Shown: positions 35,176 through 44,479, counted from the first letter of the stretch. The stretch: 64,000 nucleotides of DNA from Flavobacteriales bacterium UBA6693 (GCA_002454815.1 DKJL01000006.1:190843-254842), one strand, 5' to 3'. A program made the numbers and translations. The notes: a model not told the origin generated them from the sequence alone.

Positions 35176-35622
35176 ATGAATCTCGAAAATTTAATTAATG
35201 AAGCCATTAAAACCGCAATGCGCGCCAAGGACAAAACTGCGCTCGATGCGCTGAGAGCCGTGAAATCCCAGATTCTTCTGCTGAAAACTGAAGCGCGTGG
35301 CGCAGATATTTCCGAAGCACAGGAAATCGCAATTTTGCAGCGTATGGTAAAACAGCGCCGGGAATCTTACGACCAGTTTATGGCACAAAACCGTGAGGAC
35401 CTTGCGGAGGTAGAGCAGGCGCAAAGCTTGATCATCGAACAGTTTCTGCCACAGCAGTTGTCTGCAGAAGAACTGGAAACTGCCATTCGCGACATTATCA
35501 GCGAAACCGGCGCCTCCGACCTGAAAGATCTTGGTAAAGTAATGAGTGCCGCAACCACTCAGCTTGCCGGGCGCAGTGACGGAAAATCCATCTCTGCCGC
35601 CGTACGAAAACTACTTTCGTAA
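35176..35622 (+). CDS. YqeY/GatB-like domain protein
   Basis: 148 residues: helical protein with KTALDALRAVKSQILLLKTEA, VKQRRESYDQF and the C-terminal LKDLGKVMSAATTQLAGRSDGK. The YqeY family resembles the tail domain of GatB and may bind tRNA; its role is unclear. It follows ftsZ by 53 nt and is probably the end of the dcw transcript, as a strong terminator follows. Confidence 0.92.
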   Translation: MNLENLINEAIKTAMRAKDKTALDALRAVKSQILLLKTEARGADISEAQEIAILQRMVKQRRESYDQFMAQNREDLAEVEQAQSLIIEQFLPQQLSAEELETAIRDIISETGASDLKDLGKVMSAATTQLAGRSDGKSISAAVRKLLS

Positions 35623-35659
35623 ATACCGGATATTCAACCTTTGCATATCGATTTGATTG

Positions 35660-35690
35660 AACCTGCAGTGTCTGACACTGCAGGTTTTTT
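35660..35690 (+). terminator. Terminator at the end of the dcw transcript
   Basis: Near-perfect palindrome AACCTGCAGTGTC/GACACTGCAGGTT with a single centre base, then seven T. It lies 37 nt after yqeY. Confidence 0.9.
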
Positions 35691-35760
35691 TAATTATAAA
35701 AAGTAAAAACGACCGAAAAATTCAGGTTTTCCTCTCCTGTTCTTTATCATTAATAATCCT

Positions 35761-35768
35761 TAAATTTG
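35761..35768 (+). promoter_or_regulatory. Predicted -7 element of the bacilliredoxin gene
   Basis: TAAATTTG, 51 nt before ATG 35820. No clear TTG -33 box. Confidence 0.45.
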
Positions 35769-35819
35769 CATTTCAGAAAAGTTCTGATTAACAAACCAAT
35801 TTTTTTAAATTTATAATAT

Positions 35820-36230
35820 ATGTATCCAGACGATTTAGTTCTGCCAATGAAGCAGGAGCTTACCGATAAAGGTTTTGAAGATCTTACCACCGCTGCTGAG
35901 GTAGCCGATGCCATTAAGAAAAGCGGAACGACGCTTTTGATGATCAATTCGGTTTGTGGCTGTGCAGCCGGTGCTGCCCGCCCGGGAGCTGTATTTTCAC
36001 TGACAGGCGATAAGAAACCCGATCACGTTGTTACCGTTTTTGCAGGTTATGATAAAGAAGCTGTTGATGAAGCGCGCAAATATTTGGCACCGTTTCCTCC
36101 AAGCTCACCTTGTATCGCGCTGTTCAAAGACGGAGAACTTGTACACATGCTAGAAAGACACCACATCGAAGGAAATCCGGCTGGCGCGATCGCAGCAAAC
36201 CTACAGGGCGCGTACGCAGAATATTGCTAA
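35820..36230 (+). CDS. Bacilliredoxin (BrxA/BrxB, YphP/YqiW family)
   Basis: 136 residues with the family motif VCGCAAGAARPGA, in which the CGC pair is the active site, and the C-terminal ERHHIEG...IAANLQ. Bacilliredoxins remove bacillithiol from protein cysteines in Firmicutes; flavobacteria also have members and many make bacillithiol. Function here is by family. It is monocistronic with its own terminator. Confidence 0.92.
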   Translation: MYPDDLVLPMKQELTDKGFEDLTTAAEVADAIKKSGTTLLMINSVCGCAAGAARPGAVFSLTGDKKPDHVVTVFAGYDKEAVDEARKYLAPFPPSSPCIALFKDGELVHMLERHHIEGNPAGAIAANLQGAYAEYC

Positions 36231-36274
36231 GACTAAAATCATAGTTGAACGCTTTATGTTCCAACTTTAATATC

Positions 36275-36305
36275 GCGTTACAGAACTTTCTGTAACGCTT
36301 TTTTT
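36275..36305 (+). terminator. Terminator of the bacilliredoxin gene
   Basis: GCGTTACAG/CTGTAACGC hairpin with a short loop followed by seven T. Confidence 0.88.
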
Positions 36306-36398
36306 GTTTAAATTTTGGTTTGAAGGTGCGAAGTCTTGTTATTTTTAATTGATATAATGCCACTAAAATAAGCTCCGCCGACATTGGCCGAAATATAT

Positions 36399-36406
36399 TA
36401 TATTTG
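36399..36406 (+). promoter_or_regulatory. Predicted -7 element of the GH3 gene
   Basis: TATATTTG ends 5 nt before the ATG at 36412, so the transcript would be nearly leaderless. Confidence 0.5.
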
Positions 36407-36411
36407 TTGAT

Positions 36412-37938
36412 ATGGCAACAAAAGCACTTTTCAATACTGTGGTCAACTGGTTTATCCGCCAACGCATCGACCAGATTCAGAACTTCATGGATCATCCGAT
36501 TGAGACACAAAACGGAGTGCTTTTCTCACAGCTCTATCACGCCGAAGGAACCGACTATGGCAAGATTCACGGATTCAGTTCCATTTCAACTTACGACGAT
36601 TTCCGCAGAAACATTCCGATCGTCACCTATGAAGATTTCGAACCGTATATTGAGCAGGCGCGCCAGGGAAAACGCGACGTTTTCTGGCCCGGTGCGGTAA
36701 AGAATTTTGCAAAATCTTCCGGCACTACCAACGCCAAAAGTAAATTTATTCCCATCACCGACGAGAGCCTGGAGCTTTGTCATATGAAAGCCGGCAAGGA
36801 TCTCATTTCCATCTACGCCAATAATCATCCGGAGAACCAACTTTTTACCAATAAAAATCTGCGGCTTGGCGGCAGTGCAGATTTCTATCAGGATTTCAAC
36901 ACGAAATTTGGCGATCTTTCGGCTATTCTGATTGATAACCTGCCTTTTTGGGTAGAAATTACAACTACACCAAGTAAGAAAATCTCACTAATGTCGGAAT
37001 GGGAAAGCAAGCTGAAAGCTATCGTTGCCGAAGTCAAAAACGCTGATGTTGGCAGCATCACCGGCGTGCCGAGTTGGATGATGGTTTTGCTGGAGCGCAT
37101 TTTAAAGGAAACGGGCAGCGGCAGCATCTCGGAACTCTGGCCGAATTTGGAAGTCTTCTTTCACGGCGGAATCAGTTTTAAACCCTACCGCGAGCAATAT
37201 CAGCAAATCATTGGAAAAGAGATTAACTATTATGAAATCTACAATGCTTCCGAGGGTTTTTTCGGTATTCAGGATCAGCATGGAAGTGATGAAATGCTGC
37301 TGATGCTGGATTATGGAATTTTCTATGAATTCATCCCCATGGATCAGTTCAATGCCGATAATTTGCAGGCTATTCCGCTGGAAGAGGTTGAAATTGGAAA
37401 AAATTACGCCATGGTCATCACCACCAATGCCGGTCTTTGGCGCTATCTTATCGGCGATACCGTTCGTTTTACTTCTCTGCAACCTTTCAGGATTAAGATT
37501 TCGGGGCGCACAAAACATTACATCAACGCTTTTGGTGAAGAGCTGATGATCGATAATGTAGAAACTGCACTTTCCAGAGCCTGCGAAGCGACCAGCGCCG
37601 CCGTAATGGATTTTACCGGTGCACCCGTATATATGCAAAATGGCGAAAGCGGCGCACACGAATGGATCTTTGAATTTACGCAGCATCCGGAAGACCTCGC
37701 GCGTTTTACCGAAATTTTCGATAATCATTTGAAATCAGTTAATTCCGACTACGAAGCGAAACGCTATAATGATATGACTTTGAAAATGCCGGTGGTACAT
37801 GTCGCCCGGCCGCAGCTGTTTTATAGCTGGATGTCGCAGCGTGGGAAACTCGGCGGACAAAATAAAGTTCCCAGATTAAGCAATGACCGGCAATATATAG
37901 AACCCCTTCTGGAAATGAACGAGCGTACAACAGTGTAA
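36412..37938 (+). CDS. GH3 family acyl-adenylate/amido synthetase-like protein
   Basis: 508 residues. KSSGTTNAKSKFIPIT is the adenylate-forming P-loop-like motif; YEIYNASEGFFGIQ and LWRYLIGDTVRF with SGRTKHYINAFGEEL are the later GH3 motifs. GH3 proteins in plants couple amino acids to hormones; bacterial members are widespread in Bacteroidota with unknown substrates. A cytoplasmic enzyme forming an acyl-AMP is likely. It is a single gene, convergent with the lipoprotein gene at 37969. Confidence 0.92.
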   Translation: MATKALFNTVVNWFIRQRIDQIQNFMDHPIETQNGVLFSQLYHAEGTDYGKIHGFSSISTYDDFRRNIPIVTYEDFEPYIEQARQGKRDVFWPGAVKNFAKSSGTTNAKSKFIPITDESLELCHMKAGKDLISIYANNHPENQLFTNKNLRLGGSADFYQDFNTKFGDLSAILIDNLPFWVEITTTPSKKISLMSEWESKLKAIVAEVKNADVGSITGVPSWMMVLLERILKETGSGSISELWPNLEVFFHGGISFKPYREQYQQIIGKEINYYEIYNASEGFFGIQDQHGSDEMLLMLDYGIFYEFIPMDQFNADNLQAIPLEEVEIGKNYAMVITTNAGLWRYLIGDTVRFTSLQPFRIKISGRTKHYINAFGEELMIDNVETALSRACEATSAAVMDFTGAPVYMQNGESGAHEWIFEFTQHPEDLARFTEIFDNHLKSVNSDYEAKRYNDMTLKMPVVHVARPQLFYSWMSQRGKLGGQNKVPRLSNDRQYIEPLLEMNERTTV

Positions 37939-37968
37939 ATCCGCTGATTTCAAGTTCTCTGTTTTATT

Positions 37969-38238
37969 TTAAATTTTTTCAGCCTCAGCTTTTAATTTTT
38001 TTTCAGCCTCTATTTTTTCCTGAATTTTCTTTACAGAATCCTGCTTCCGTTGGGCAGCGCGCCGCATTTCCCGCACAGCATCAAGCGATGTAGCGCCCGG
38101 CGAAAATGAGTCGATAGCCACTGTGTCATAGGGCACAATCGGATTTTCTTTTTCAGCTACTGTTACAAGAGGCGTTTTCTTTTGTTTGCATGAAACAAAA
38201 AAAATGCAGCACGTCAGCAGATACAGTATTTTTTTCAT
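37969..38238 (-). CDS. Small lipoprotein of unknown function
   Basis: 89 residues. The N-terminus is a lipoprotein signal ending in FVSC (lipobox Cys17), then a Lys-rich stretch, a proline-containing middle and a C-terminal coiled-coil-like helix (AQRKQDSVKKIQEKIEAEKK). Not recognised beyond this. It is the last gene of the mutL unit, 1 nt after the EEP gene. Confidence 0.75.
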   Translation of the reverse strand: MKKILYLLTCCIFFVSCKQKKTPLVTVAEKENPIVPYDTVAIDSFSPGATSLDAVREMRRAAQRKQDSVKKIQEKIEAEKKLKAEAEKI

Positions 38239-38239
38239 C

Positions 38240-39226
38240 TTAATTAAATTGAAATTCCGCGATTACGGGATAATGGTCCGAAAGTTTTATGGACCGGTCC
38301 ACGCGATAATGAATTGGTACAACTTCAGGTGAAACAAAAATATAATCGATGCGAATGGGAAATTTGTAATCATGAAAAGTCGTACCAAGTCCCCGCCCCA
38401 CCGCAACAAACGCGTCGGTAAGTTTCCCGGCGATCTGGTAATATTCATAACTGTTGGGAACCGAATTGAAGTCGCCCGCCAAAATCACGGGGTACGGAGA
38501 AACCTCCACAGCGCGGCGAATGTCGCGAATTTCTTTTTCGTGAATTTTAAAAGTTGGGATCAGCCGTTTGACAATATATCGCACCGTGGATCTATTTTCC
38601 TGTAAATCGTCGGTCGGTTTTACTTTTTGTTTGTCGAACGCGAATGGGTTAAGATAGACGTTGATCACCCGGATAATTTTTCCTTCAAATTCAATATCAG
38701 CATAAAACGCATTGCCATTCCCGGTGGTAGCTATTTTTTCTGTCTTTAAAATTTTTGTTTTGGAACTGAGCTGAACGATAGGGTAAAGATCTGTGCTGTA
38801 TTTATAGCCCGGCACATGAAAATCGGCTCCGCTTTCCTGCACCAGCAGAATGTCGGCGTTTTGTCCTTTTAAATAAGAATATAAATCGGTGCGGCCCATG
38901 CTGCCACTCTTTACGTTCATCGAAACGACTTTCAAATTGGCTTCTTTGGCCGATCTTTTATGCCAGTTTACCCAACGGCCGATGGGCTGAATCAAAATCA
39001 AAGTAAGTCCGATAAAGATTAGTGCCCGCTTTTTCAGCCTTAAAACCCACCATAAGCAAAGTACAACATGCACAATCAGCAGCGCGGGGAACGCCAGCGA
39101 CAAAAGATTAAAATAAGGAAACATGCTGGGAACAATCACCGAGTTAATCGTGGTTCCCAGTAGCAGCAGAAATGTTATCAAATGTACTGCAGTGAACGCA
39201 AAACGAACTACTTTCAAGGTAAACAA
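38240..39226 (-). CDS. Membrane-anchored endonuclease/exonuclease/phosphatase (EEP) family protein
   Basis: 328 residues. Three N-terminal membrane helices (about residues 9-30, 37-62 and 68-84) precede an EEP domain with SMNVKSG, LVQESG (metal-binding Glu), AGDFNSVPNS, DYIFVSP and the catalytic LSDHYPV. The target could be DNA, a phospholipid or an inositol-like phosphate; it cannot be told from sequence. It is tightly packed in the mutL unit (1 nt to each neighbour). Confidence 0.88.
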   Translation of the reverse strand: MFTLKVVRFAFTAVHLITFLLLLGTTINSVIVPSMFPYFNLLSLAFPALLIVHVVLCLWWVLRLKKRALIFIGLTLILIQPIGRWVNWHKRSAKEANLKVVSMNVKSGSMGRTDLYSYLKGQNADILLVQESGADFHVPGYKYSTDLYPIVQLSSKTKILKTEKIATTGNGNAFYADIEFEGKIIRVINVYLNPFAFDKQKVKPTDDLQENRSTVRYIVKRLIPTFKIHEKEIRDIRRAVEVSPYPVILAGDFNSVPNSYEYYQIAGKLTDAFVAVGRGLGTTFHDYKFPIRIDYIFVSPEVVPIHYRVDRSIKLSDHYPVIAEFQFN

Positions 39227-39227
39227 T

Positions 39228-39869
39228 TTAATTTATCCTGAAATGATCATTCTTCCAATTCTTCGCGAGAAAATATCCTACCAACGCGCCACCAATGTGC
39301 GCGAAATGTGCAATGCCTCCCATCGAGCCGCTGAAGCCGAGATACAATGAAATGACGATGATGCCCGGAAACAAATATTTTGCTTTCACCGGAAACGGAA
39401 TGAACATGAAGAACAGTTTGGAATCCGGAAACATGGTCGAAAAAGCCGCTACCACACCGAAGATCGCGCCGGACGCCCCCATCATCGGAATGGAATAAAT
39501 CTCCATCGGATTGGCGCCTTGCATAATTTCGAAATAGTTCCAGCCACAGTTCAGTGCATAAGCACCAATGCCGCTGGCGAAATAAAGAATGATGTACTTC
39601 CGGTCGCCCAGAACCTGCTCCAGCACCGGTCCGAAACTCAGCAGCGTAAGCATATTAAATAAAATATGCGTCAGGCCGATTCCCTGTCCCATCGGCGCGT
39701 GCATGAACATGTGCGTGATGAGTTGCCACACCTTGAAAAATGGCGACGCGATATAATACACCGAAAACATTTCGTAAAACAGCGGGAACGCAATAAAATT
39801 AGATGCCAGATAAAAAATGACATTCAGTATTAAAATATTGCGCGTAATCGGCGTTAGTTTTGGAAACAT
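39228..39869 (-). CDS. Rhomboid family intramembrane serine protease
   Basis: 213 residues, about six helices. The serine motif GASGAIFG and the histidine in HFAHIGGALVGY are both present, and HILFNMLTLLSFGP matches the conserved helix 2 His-x4-Asn. It should cleave membrane proteins inside the bilayer. The gene lies between mutL (3 nt) and the EEP gene. Confidence 0.93.
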   Translation of the reverse strand: MFPKLTPITRNILILNVIFYLASNFIAFPLFYEMFSVYYIASPFFKVWQLITHMFMHAPMGQGIGLTHILFNMLTLLSFGPVLEQVLGDRKYIILYFASGIGAYALNCGWNYFEIMQGANPMEIYSIPMMGASGAIFGVVAAFSTMFPDSKLFFMFIPFPVKAKYLFPGIIVISLYLGFSGSMGGIAHFAHIGGALVGYFLAKNWKNDHFRIN

Positions 39870-39872
39870 AAA

Positions 39873-41636
39873 TTAAAATTTGTTTTTGAGTTCGTCCAGT
39901 GGCAGCGGAATAAAACATCTTTTGCCGGACGGCAAAAATTCGGGAAAACCCAGTGCGGTAAAGTCTTTAATCACCTGCTCAGCATCAATTTTATACAGAA
40001 AATCAAACCGCGATTTACTTTGGATGCGGTTCCATTGTGTACGGTAAAAATCCAGAAATTCGTCTTCCGTCCTGTATTCCAGAATATCAAAGAGGTTTTC
40101 CAGAAACTTCAGTACCTGCGCTTCTTTTAATCCTTGCGGCACCGCATCGATGCGCAGCACGTTATCGTTAGCAAGGATCATCTCGAAACCAAGTTCCGGC
40201 AAAAATTTCTTGATGGAACGAAACTTATTTTTTTCGATTTCGTTCATGTGATACTCCAGCGAAAACAACAGCGTATGCTTCTCAGAATTTCGTGCTTTTT
40301 TTGCATTTCTTTCACTTACCACCAAACGGTGCATGCGCCCCAGATCGAGCATCAATGTTTTTCCGTTCTTATTAAAAAGCCAGTAGCCGTTGGGCAGTCG
40401 CATCAGATCCTCATCAAAATCTTCCTCATCAAAAAGATTGATTTTTGACGGCTCTGCCGGTATATTCTGCTGATACATCTCCGTCATCGCTACCGTTTCA
40501 CCCGGTGCCACACGTTCCTCCAGGAACGGATTATAATTACGGTCCACCACAACTACGGGCATTTTAAAAGCAGCACCCACCCTGGTGGGTTGTGAAACGA
40601 AAGCTTCCAAAGTATTATCACGCTCGAAATCCAGACTCGGTGCCACGTTATAAATTCCCAGCGCACGCTTGATAGTAGAACGCAACAGCGCGTAAATTAA
40701 ATTTTCATCTTCAAATTTAACTTCGGTTTTCTGCGGGTGAATATTGACATCGACCTTCTCGGCATCCAGCTCCAGAAATAAAAAAAACGTTGGAATATAT
40801 CCCGGCAGCAGCAGTCCTTCGAAAGCATCCTGTACCGCTTTGTTGAAATACGGAGTGCGGAAGTAGCGGCCATTCACGAAAAAAAACTGTTCGCCGCGCG
40901 TCTTTTTTGCACCTTCCGGTTTTGCCACAAAACCATTCAGCTTTACCCAGCCCAAATCTTCTTTAATGGGGATCAGCAATGGTTGCAGTTTCCGACCGAA
41001 AACATCAACGATTCGCTGCAGCGAACTTCCCTTGCGAAGTCGGAAAATAATGTCGTCATTATGGAAAAGTTCAAATTCGAGATTATCGTGTGCCAGCGCA
41101 ATCCGCTGAAATTCATCGATAATATGGCGGAATTCGATATTATTATTTTTCAGAAATTTCCGGCGCGCGGGTACATTATAGAAAAGATTCTTAACAGAAA
41201 AATTTGAACCGGCAGCAGTCTGGATGGGCTCCTGAAACTGCAGGCCACCTCCTTCGATATAAATGTTGGTTCCGGTGACTGCTTCCGCAGTTTTGGTTTT
41301 TAGTTCCACCTGCGCCACGGCTGCAATCGAAGCCAACGCTTCTCCACGAAATCCTTTGGTGCAAATGCGGAAAATATCTTCAGTCTTGCTGATTTTGGAC
41401 GTTGCGTGCCGCTCGAAAGCCAGCCTTGCATCGGTTTCGCTCATGCCGTGGCCATCATCGACCACCTGGATTAAATTTTTACCCGCATCGCGCACGATCA
41501 GTTCGATCTTAGATGCGCCGGCATCGATGGAATTCTCCATCAGTTCCTTTACAATAGAAGCAGGTCTTTGTACTACCTCGCCTGCCGCTATTTGGTTAGC
41601 GACATGATCGGGCAGCAATTTTATAATATCAGACAT
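39873..41636 (-). CDS. mutL: DNA mismatch repair protein MutL
   Basis: 587 residues from ATG 41636. GHKL ATPase motifs: HVANQIAAGEVVQRP, ENSIDAGAS, DDGHGM and ATSKI...GFRGEALASI. The C-terminal dimerisation domain contains LDLGRMHRLVVSE where endonuclease-type MutL has DQHAx2Ex4E, and PSGKRCF where the CPHGRP motif is expected, so a nicking activity is doubtful. An in-frame start at 41708 adds 24 residues with no family similarity. First gene of a four-gene unit with rhomboid, EEP and lipoprotein. Confidence 0.95.
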   Translation of the reverse strand: MSDIIKLLPDHVANQIAAGEVVQRPASIVKELMENSIDAGASKIELIVRDAGKNLIQVVDDGHGMSETDARLAFERHATSKISKTEDIFRICTKGFRGEALASIAAVAQVELKTKTAEAVTGTNIYIEGGGLQFQEPIQTAAGSNFSVKNLFYNVPARRKFLKNNNIEFRHIIDEFQRIALAHDNLEFELFHNDDIIFRLRKGSSLQRIVDVFGRKLQPLLIPIKEDLGWVKLNGFVAKPEGAKKTRGEQFFFVNGRYFRTPYFNKAVQDAFEGLLLPGYIPTFFLFLELDAEKVDVNIHPQKTEVKFEDENLIYALLRSTIKRALGIYNVAPSLDFERDNTLEAFVSQPTRVGAAFKMPVVVVDRNYNPFLEERVAPGETVAMTEMYQQNIPAEPSKINLFDEEDFDEDLMRLPNGYWLFNKNGKTLMLDLGRMHRLVVSERNAKKARNSEKHTLLFSLEYHMNEIEKNKFRSIKKFLPELGFEMILANDNVLRIDAVPQGLKEAQVLKFLENLFDILEYRTEDEFLDFYRTQWNRIQSKSRFDFLYKIDAEQVIKDFTALGFPEFLPSGKRCFIPLPLDELKNKF

Positions 41637-41830
41637 TCTTATAATATACATAAATAATCGGCTGCCGTGCAACAGCTGATCAGAGCTTGACACGGTACAA
41701 AAATCCAACTTTTCTTAATGGAATTGCTTTGTTTCAAATTAAATTTAAACGTAAATAACGTCCACGAAAAACTTTTTTTGCCAGCCTTTAATCGTGTAAA
41801 AATACTAAAATTATTCCGTGCCTTTAACGA

Positions 41831-41861
41831 AAAACTTCCCACCAATTGGCGGGAAGTTTTT
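41831..41861 (-). terminator. Terminator of the prolyl endopeptidase gene
   Basis: Symmetric hairpin AAAACTTCCC/GGGAAGTTTT around CCAATTGG, 20 nt beyond the stop at 41881. T-tracts occur on both strands, so it may act in both directions. Confidence 0.8.
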
Positions 41862-41880
41862 GTAATAACTGTTACGGTTA

Positions 41881-43995
41881 CTATTTTTTCAGCGTTTTCA
41901 TTCCCATTTCGTAAAGCGCAAAACTCAGCATATCAGCATTTTCACCGATTACCTGTTCGGTGCTTCGGCCTGCGCCATGCCCGGCATTGGTTTCGATACG
42001 AACGAGAACGGGATTATTGCAAGACTGTTTTGCCTGTAACTCAGCACCAAACTTAAAGGAGTGTGCCGGGACCACGCGATCGTCGTGATCGCTTGTGATA
42101 ATCATGGTAGACGGATAACAGGTGCCAGCTTTTACCTGATGCAGCGGCGAGTAAGATTTTAAATATTCGAACATTTCGCGGCTGTCTTCTGCCGTGCCGT
42201 AATCGTAACTCCAACCGGCGCCTGCGGTAAATTTATTATAGCGCAGCATGTCCAGAACGCCTACTCCAGGGAAAGCAACTTTAGCCAAATCCGGCCGCAT
42301 TGTCATCGTAGCGCCCACCAGGAGTCCACCGTTAGAGCGGCCGGAAAGTGCCATATATTGTGGCGACGTGTAGCCTTTGCTCTGAAGATATTCTCCGGCT
42401 GCAATAAAGTCATCAAAGACGTTTTTCTTCTGCATTTTGGTTCCGGCATCGTGCCATTTTTTACCGTATTCTCCACCTCCGCGAATATTTGGTACGGCGT
42501 ATACTCCGCCGTTTTCCATCCAGATCGCGTTCACTACAGAAAAACCGGGCTGTAGGCTGATATTGAATCCTCCGTACGAATAGAGAATGGTGGGATTTTT
42601 ACCGTCGAGCTTTAATCCTTTTTTGTAATTAATCATCATCGGAATTCGCGTACCATCTTTCGAAGTGTAAAACACCTGTTCTGAAACATAATTTTCCGGG
42701 TTGAACTTCACGTTTGGCTTTTGGTAGACTTCTGATTTTCCGGTTTCTACGTTATATTTGTACGTCGTGCCGGGCGTAATGTAGTTGCTGAAAGAATAAT
42801 ACAGATCTTTCTGCTCGTCTTTCCCACCAAAACCACCAGCGGTGCCAATGCCGGGAAGTTCAATCGTACGGACGAGCTTTCCGTTATAGTCCAGTTGTTG
42901 TACCGAAGTGACGGCGTCCTGCATGTAGCGCGCGAAGATATAGCCTCCGCCTGTAGAAACGCTCAGCACGTTGGATGTCTCAGGGATAACATCGGTCCAG
43001 ACGGAGGGATTATTAATATTAAATTTTATCAGACGCATATTGGGCGCGTTCTTATCGGTCATCGCATAGATTTCGTCGCCTTTGGTATCGACCACGTTCG
43101 TATTGTAGTCATAACCTTTCTGGATTGGGATAAAATCTGTTTTACGTTTTAAATCTTTGATGTAAAGTTCATTGCCGTTGGTCGCTTCCGAAGCGCTGAG
43201 GATTTGATAACGTGCATCGTCGGAAACACCAACGCTCATATATCGGCGCTTGAAGTTGTCACCACCTATAATGAGCTGATCGGCGTTCTGTTTTGTGCCT
43301 AATTTGTGGAAATACACTTTGTGCGTATCCGTTTTCGCAGAAAGCTCGCTGCCGGTAGGTTTATCGTAACTGGAGTAAAAGAATCCTTCCTCGCCCAGCC
43401 ACGAAGGACCGGAAAACTTAACATCGACAATGGTTTCGTCAATTTTTTCTTTCGTTAAAGCATCAAGAATAATGATTTTATTCCAGTCGCTGCCGCCTTC
43501 GGAGATGGAATAGGCTACAAGATTTCCTTTTTTATTAAAGGAAACGCCTGCAAGCGAGGTGGTTCCCGCAGACGAAAATTTATTGGGATCAAGAAAAACT
43601 TCGGTTTTGCCGTTTTTGTCTGTTCGGTACAAGACTGATTGCGCCTGCAATCCGTCATTCTTGTAGAAGTAGGTAAAATCGCCTTCTTTAAAAGGAGCGC
43701 CGATTTTCTCATAATTCCAGATATTTTTTAGCTGTGCGCGCAGTTCTTCGCGAAAGGGAATATTTGCCAGATAATTATTGGTAAATGCCACTTCGCGCTG
43801 CACCCACTCTTTCGTATCAGCCGCGCGATCGTCTTCCAACCAGCGGTACGGATCGGATACGGCAGTGCCAAAATAGCTGTCCGTATGTTCTACTTTTTTC
43901 GTTTCCGGATATTTCAACGTATTTTTCATTTGTTGTGGGGCACAAGCCGTAACCAGAAAAGCGGCAGCGCCGAGCGCCAATGTTTTAATATTCAT
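41881..43995 (-). CDS. Prolyl oligopeptidase (S9A) lipoprotein
   Basis: 704 residues. A lipoprotein signal ends at LVTAC (Cys18). SDPYRWLEDDRA is the classical start of the S9A propeller; the C-terminal hydrolase has GRSNGG (active-site Ser), SDHDDRV (Asp) and NAGHGAG (His). It resembles the prolyl endopeptidase described from Elizabethkingia (Flavobacterium) meningoseptica. It cuts short proline-containing peptides at the cell envelope and would complement the S46 peptidase in peptide use. Confidence 0.95.
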   Translation of the reverse strand: MNIKTLALGAAAFLVTACAPQQMKNTLKYPETKKVEHTDSYFGTAVSDPYRWLEDDRAADTKEWVQREVAFTNNYLANIPFREELRAQLKNIWNYEKIGAPFKEGDFTYFYKNDGLQAQSVLYRTDKNGKTEVFLDPNKFSSAGTTSLAGVSFNKKGNLVAYSISEGGSDWNKIIILDALTKEKIDETIVDVKFSGPSWLGEEGFFYSSYDKPTGSELSAKTDTHKVYFHKLGTKQNADQLIIGGDNFKRRYMSVGVSDDARYQILSASEATNGNELYIKDLKRKTDFIPIQKGYDYNTNVVDTKGDEIYAMTDKNAPNMRLIKFNINNPSVWTDVIPETSNVLSVSTGGGYIFARYMQDAVTSVQQLDYNGKLVRTIELPGIGTAGGFGGKDEQKDLYYSFSNYITPGTTYKYNVETGKSEVYQKPNVKFNPENYVSEQVFYTSKDGTRIPMMINYKKGLKLDGKNPTILYSYGGFNISLQPGFSVVNAIWMENGGVYAVPNIRGGGEYGKKWHDAGTKMQKKNVFDDFIAAGEYLQSKGYTSPQYMALSGRSNGGLLVGATMTMRPDLAKVAFPGVGVLDMLRYNKFTAGAGWSYDYGTAEDSREMFEYLKSYSPLHQVKAGTCYPSTMIITSDHDDRVVPAHSFKFGAELQAKQSCNNPVLVRIETNAGHGAGRSTEQVIGENADMLSFALYEMGMKTLKK

Positions 43996-44010
43996 AAATC
44001 AGGATTTTCT

Positions 44011-44018
44011 CAAAATTA
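44011..44018 (-). promoter_or_regulatory. Predicted -7 element of the prolyl endopeptidase gene
   Basis: Minus strand TAATTTTG, 15 nt before the ATG at 43995. No TTG at standard distance. Confidence 0.5.
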
Positions 44019-44172
44019 GGATTTTTAAATGAATTAGATCATATCGTGGTTCGCACTATTGCCGAATTTTCTACCCAATAAACAGGCGAAAAACAAAATT
44101 TCTTATTTATTGGTAAGACCGCAGTGCAAAAGGAACACAATTTGATGAGGAAGAGATTACAATTCTAAAACT

Positions 44173-44364
44173 ATGAGCAAAGAAACGGGCATTTTATTGG
44201 CGGGTGGCCTCGGGCTCCTTTTGGGCGCGGGCCTGTATGGATTCCGGTATTTTCTGGTAAAGAAAAGTCGGGATTACGATGATTATTATGAAGACTTTCA
44301 CCGTCATTTCATTCGGCCGAGCAACACAACACATGATGGTGTAGAATATTTGGCGATGCAGTAA
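44173..44364 (+). CDS. Small single-helix membrane protein
   Basis: 63 residues. A Gly/Leu-rich membrane helix (about residues 6-25) with a glycine-zipper look, followed by a Tyr/Asp-rich soluble tail (DYDDYYEDFHRHF). It resembles YtxH-like small membrane proteins in layout only. Function unknown. It is isolated, with a bidirectional terminator downstream. Confidence 0.65.
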   Translation: MSKETGILLAGGLGLLLGAGLYGFRYFLVKKSRDYDDYYEDFHRHFIRPSNTTHDGVEYLAMQ

Positions 44365-44400
44365 AAGCATACTGTTTATATCACTAAATATTATCTATTA

Positions 44401-44430
44401 AAAAAACCTTCAGTTTTCCTGAAGGGTTTT
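44401..44430. terminator. Bidirectional terminator between convergent genes
   Basis: AAAACCTTCAG/CTGAAGGGTTTT hairpin with a T-rich loop, between the small membrane protein and the YkgJ-like gene. Confidence 0.8.
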
Positions 44431-44479
44431 CTACTTTTATTATTTATTAAATTTAAAAAAGATCTTTTTCTACGAGAAT

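Noticed and set aside
41637..41708. N-terminal extension of MutL
   Set aside because: The MutL family starts right before IIKLLPDHVANQIAAGEV; the extra 24 residues have no similarity.
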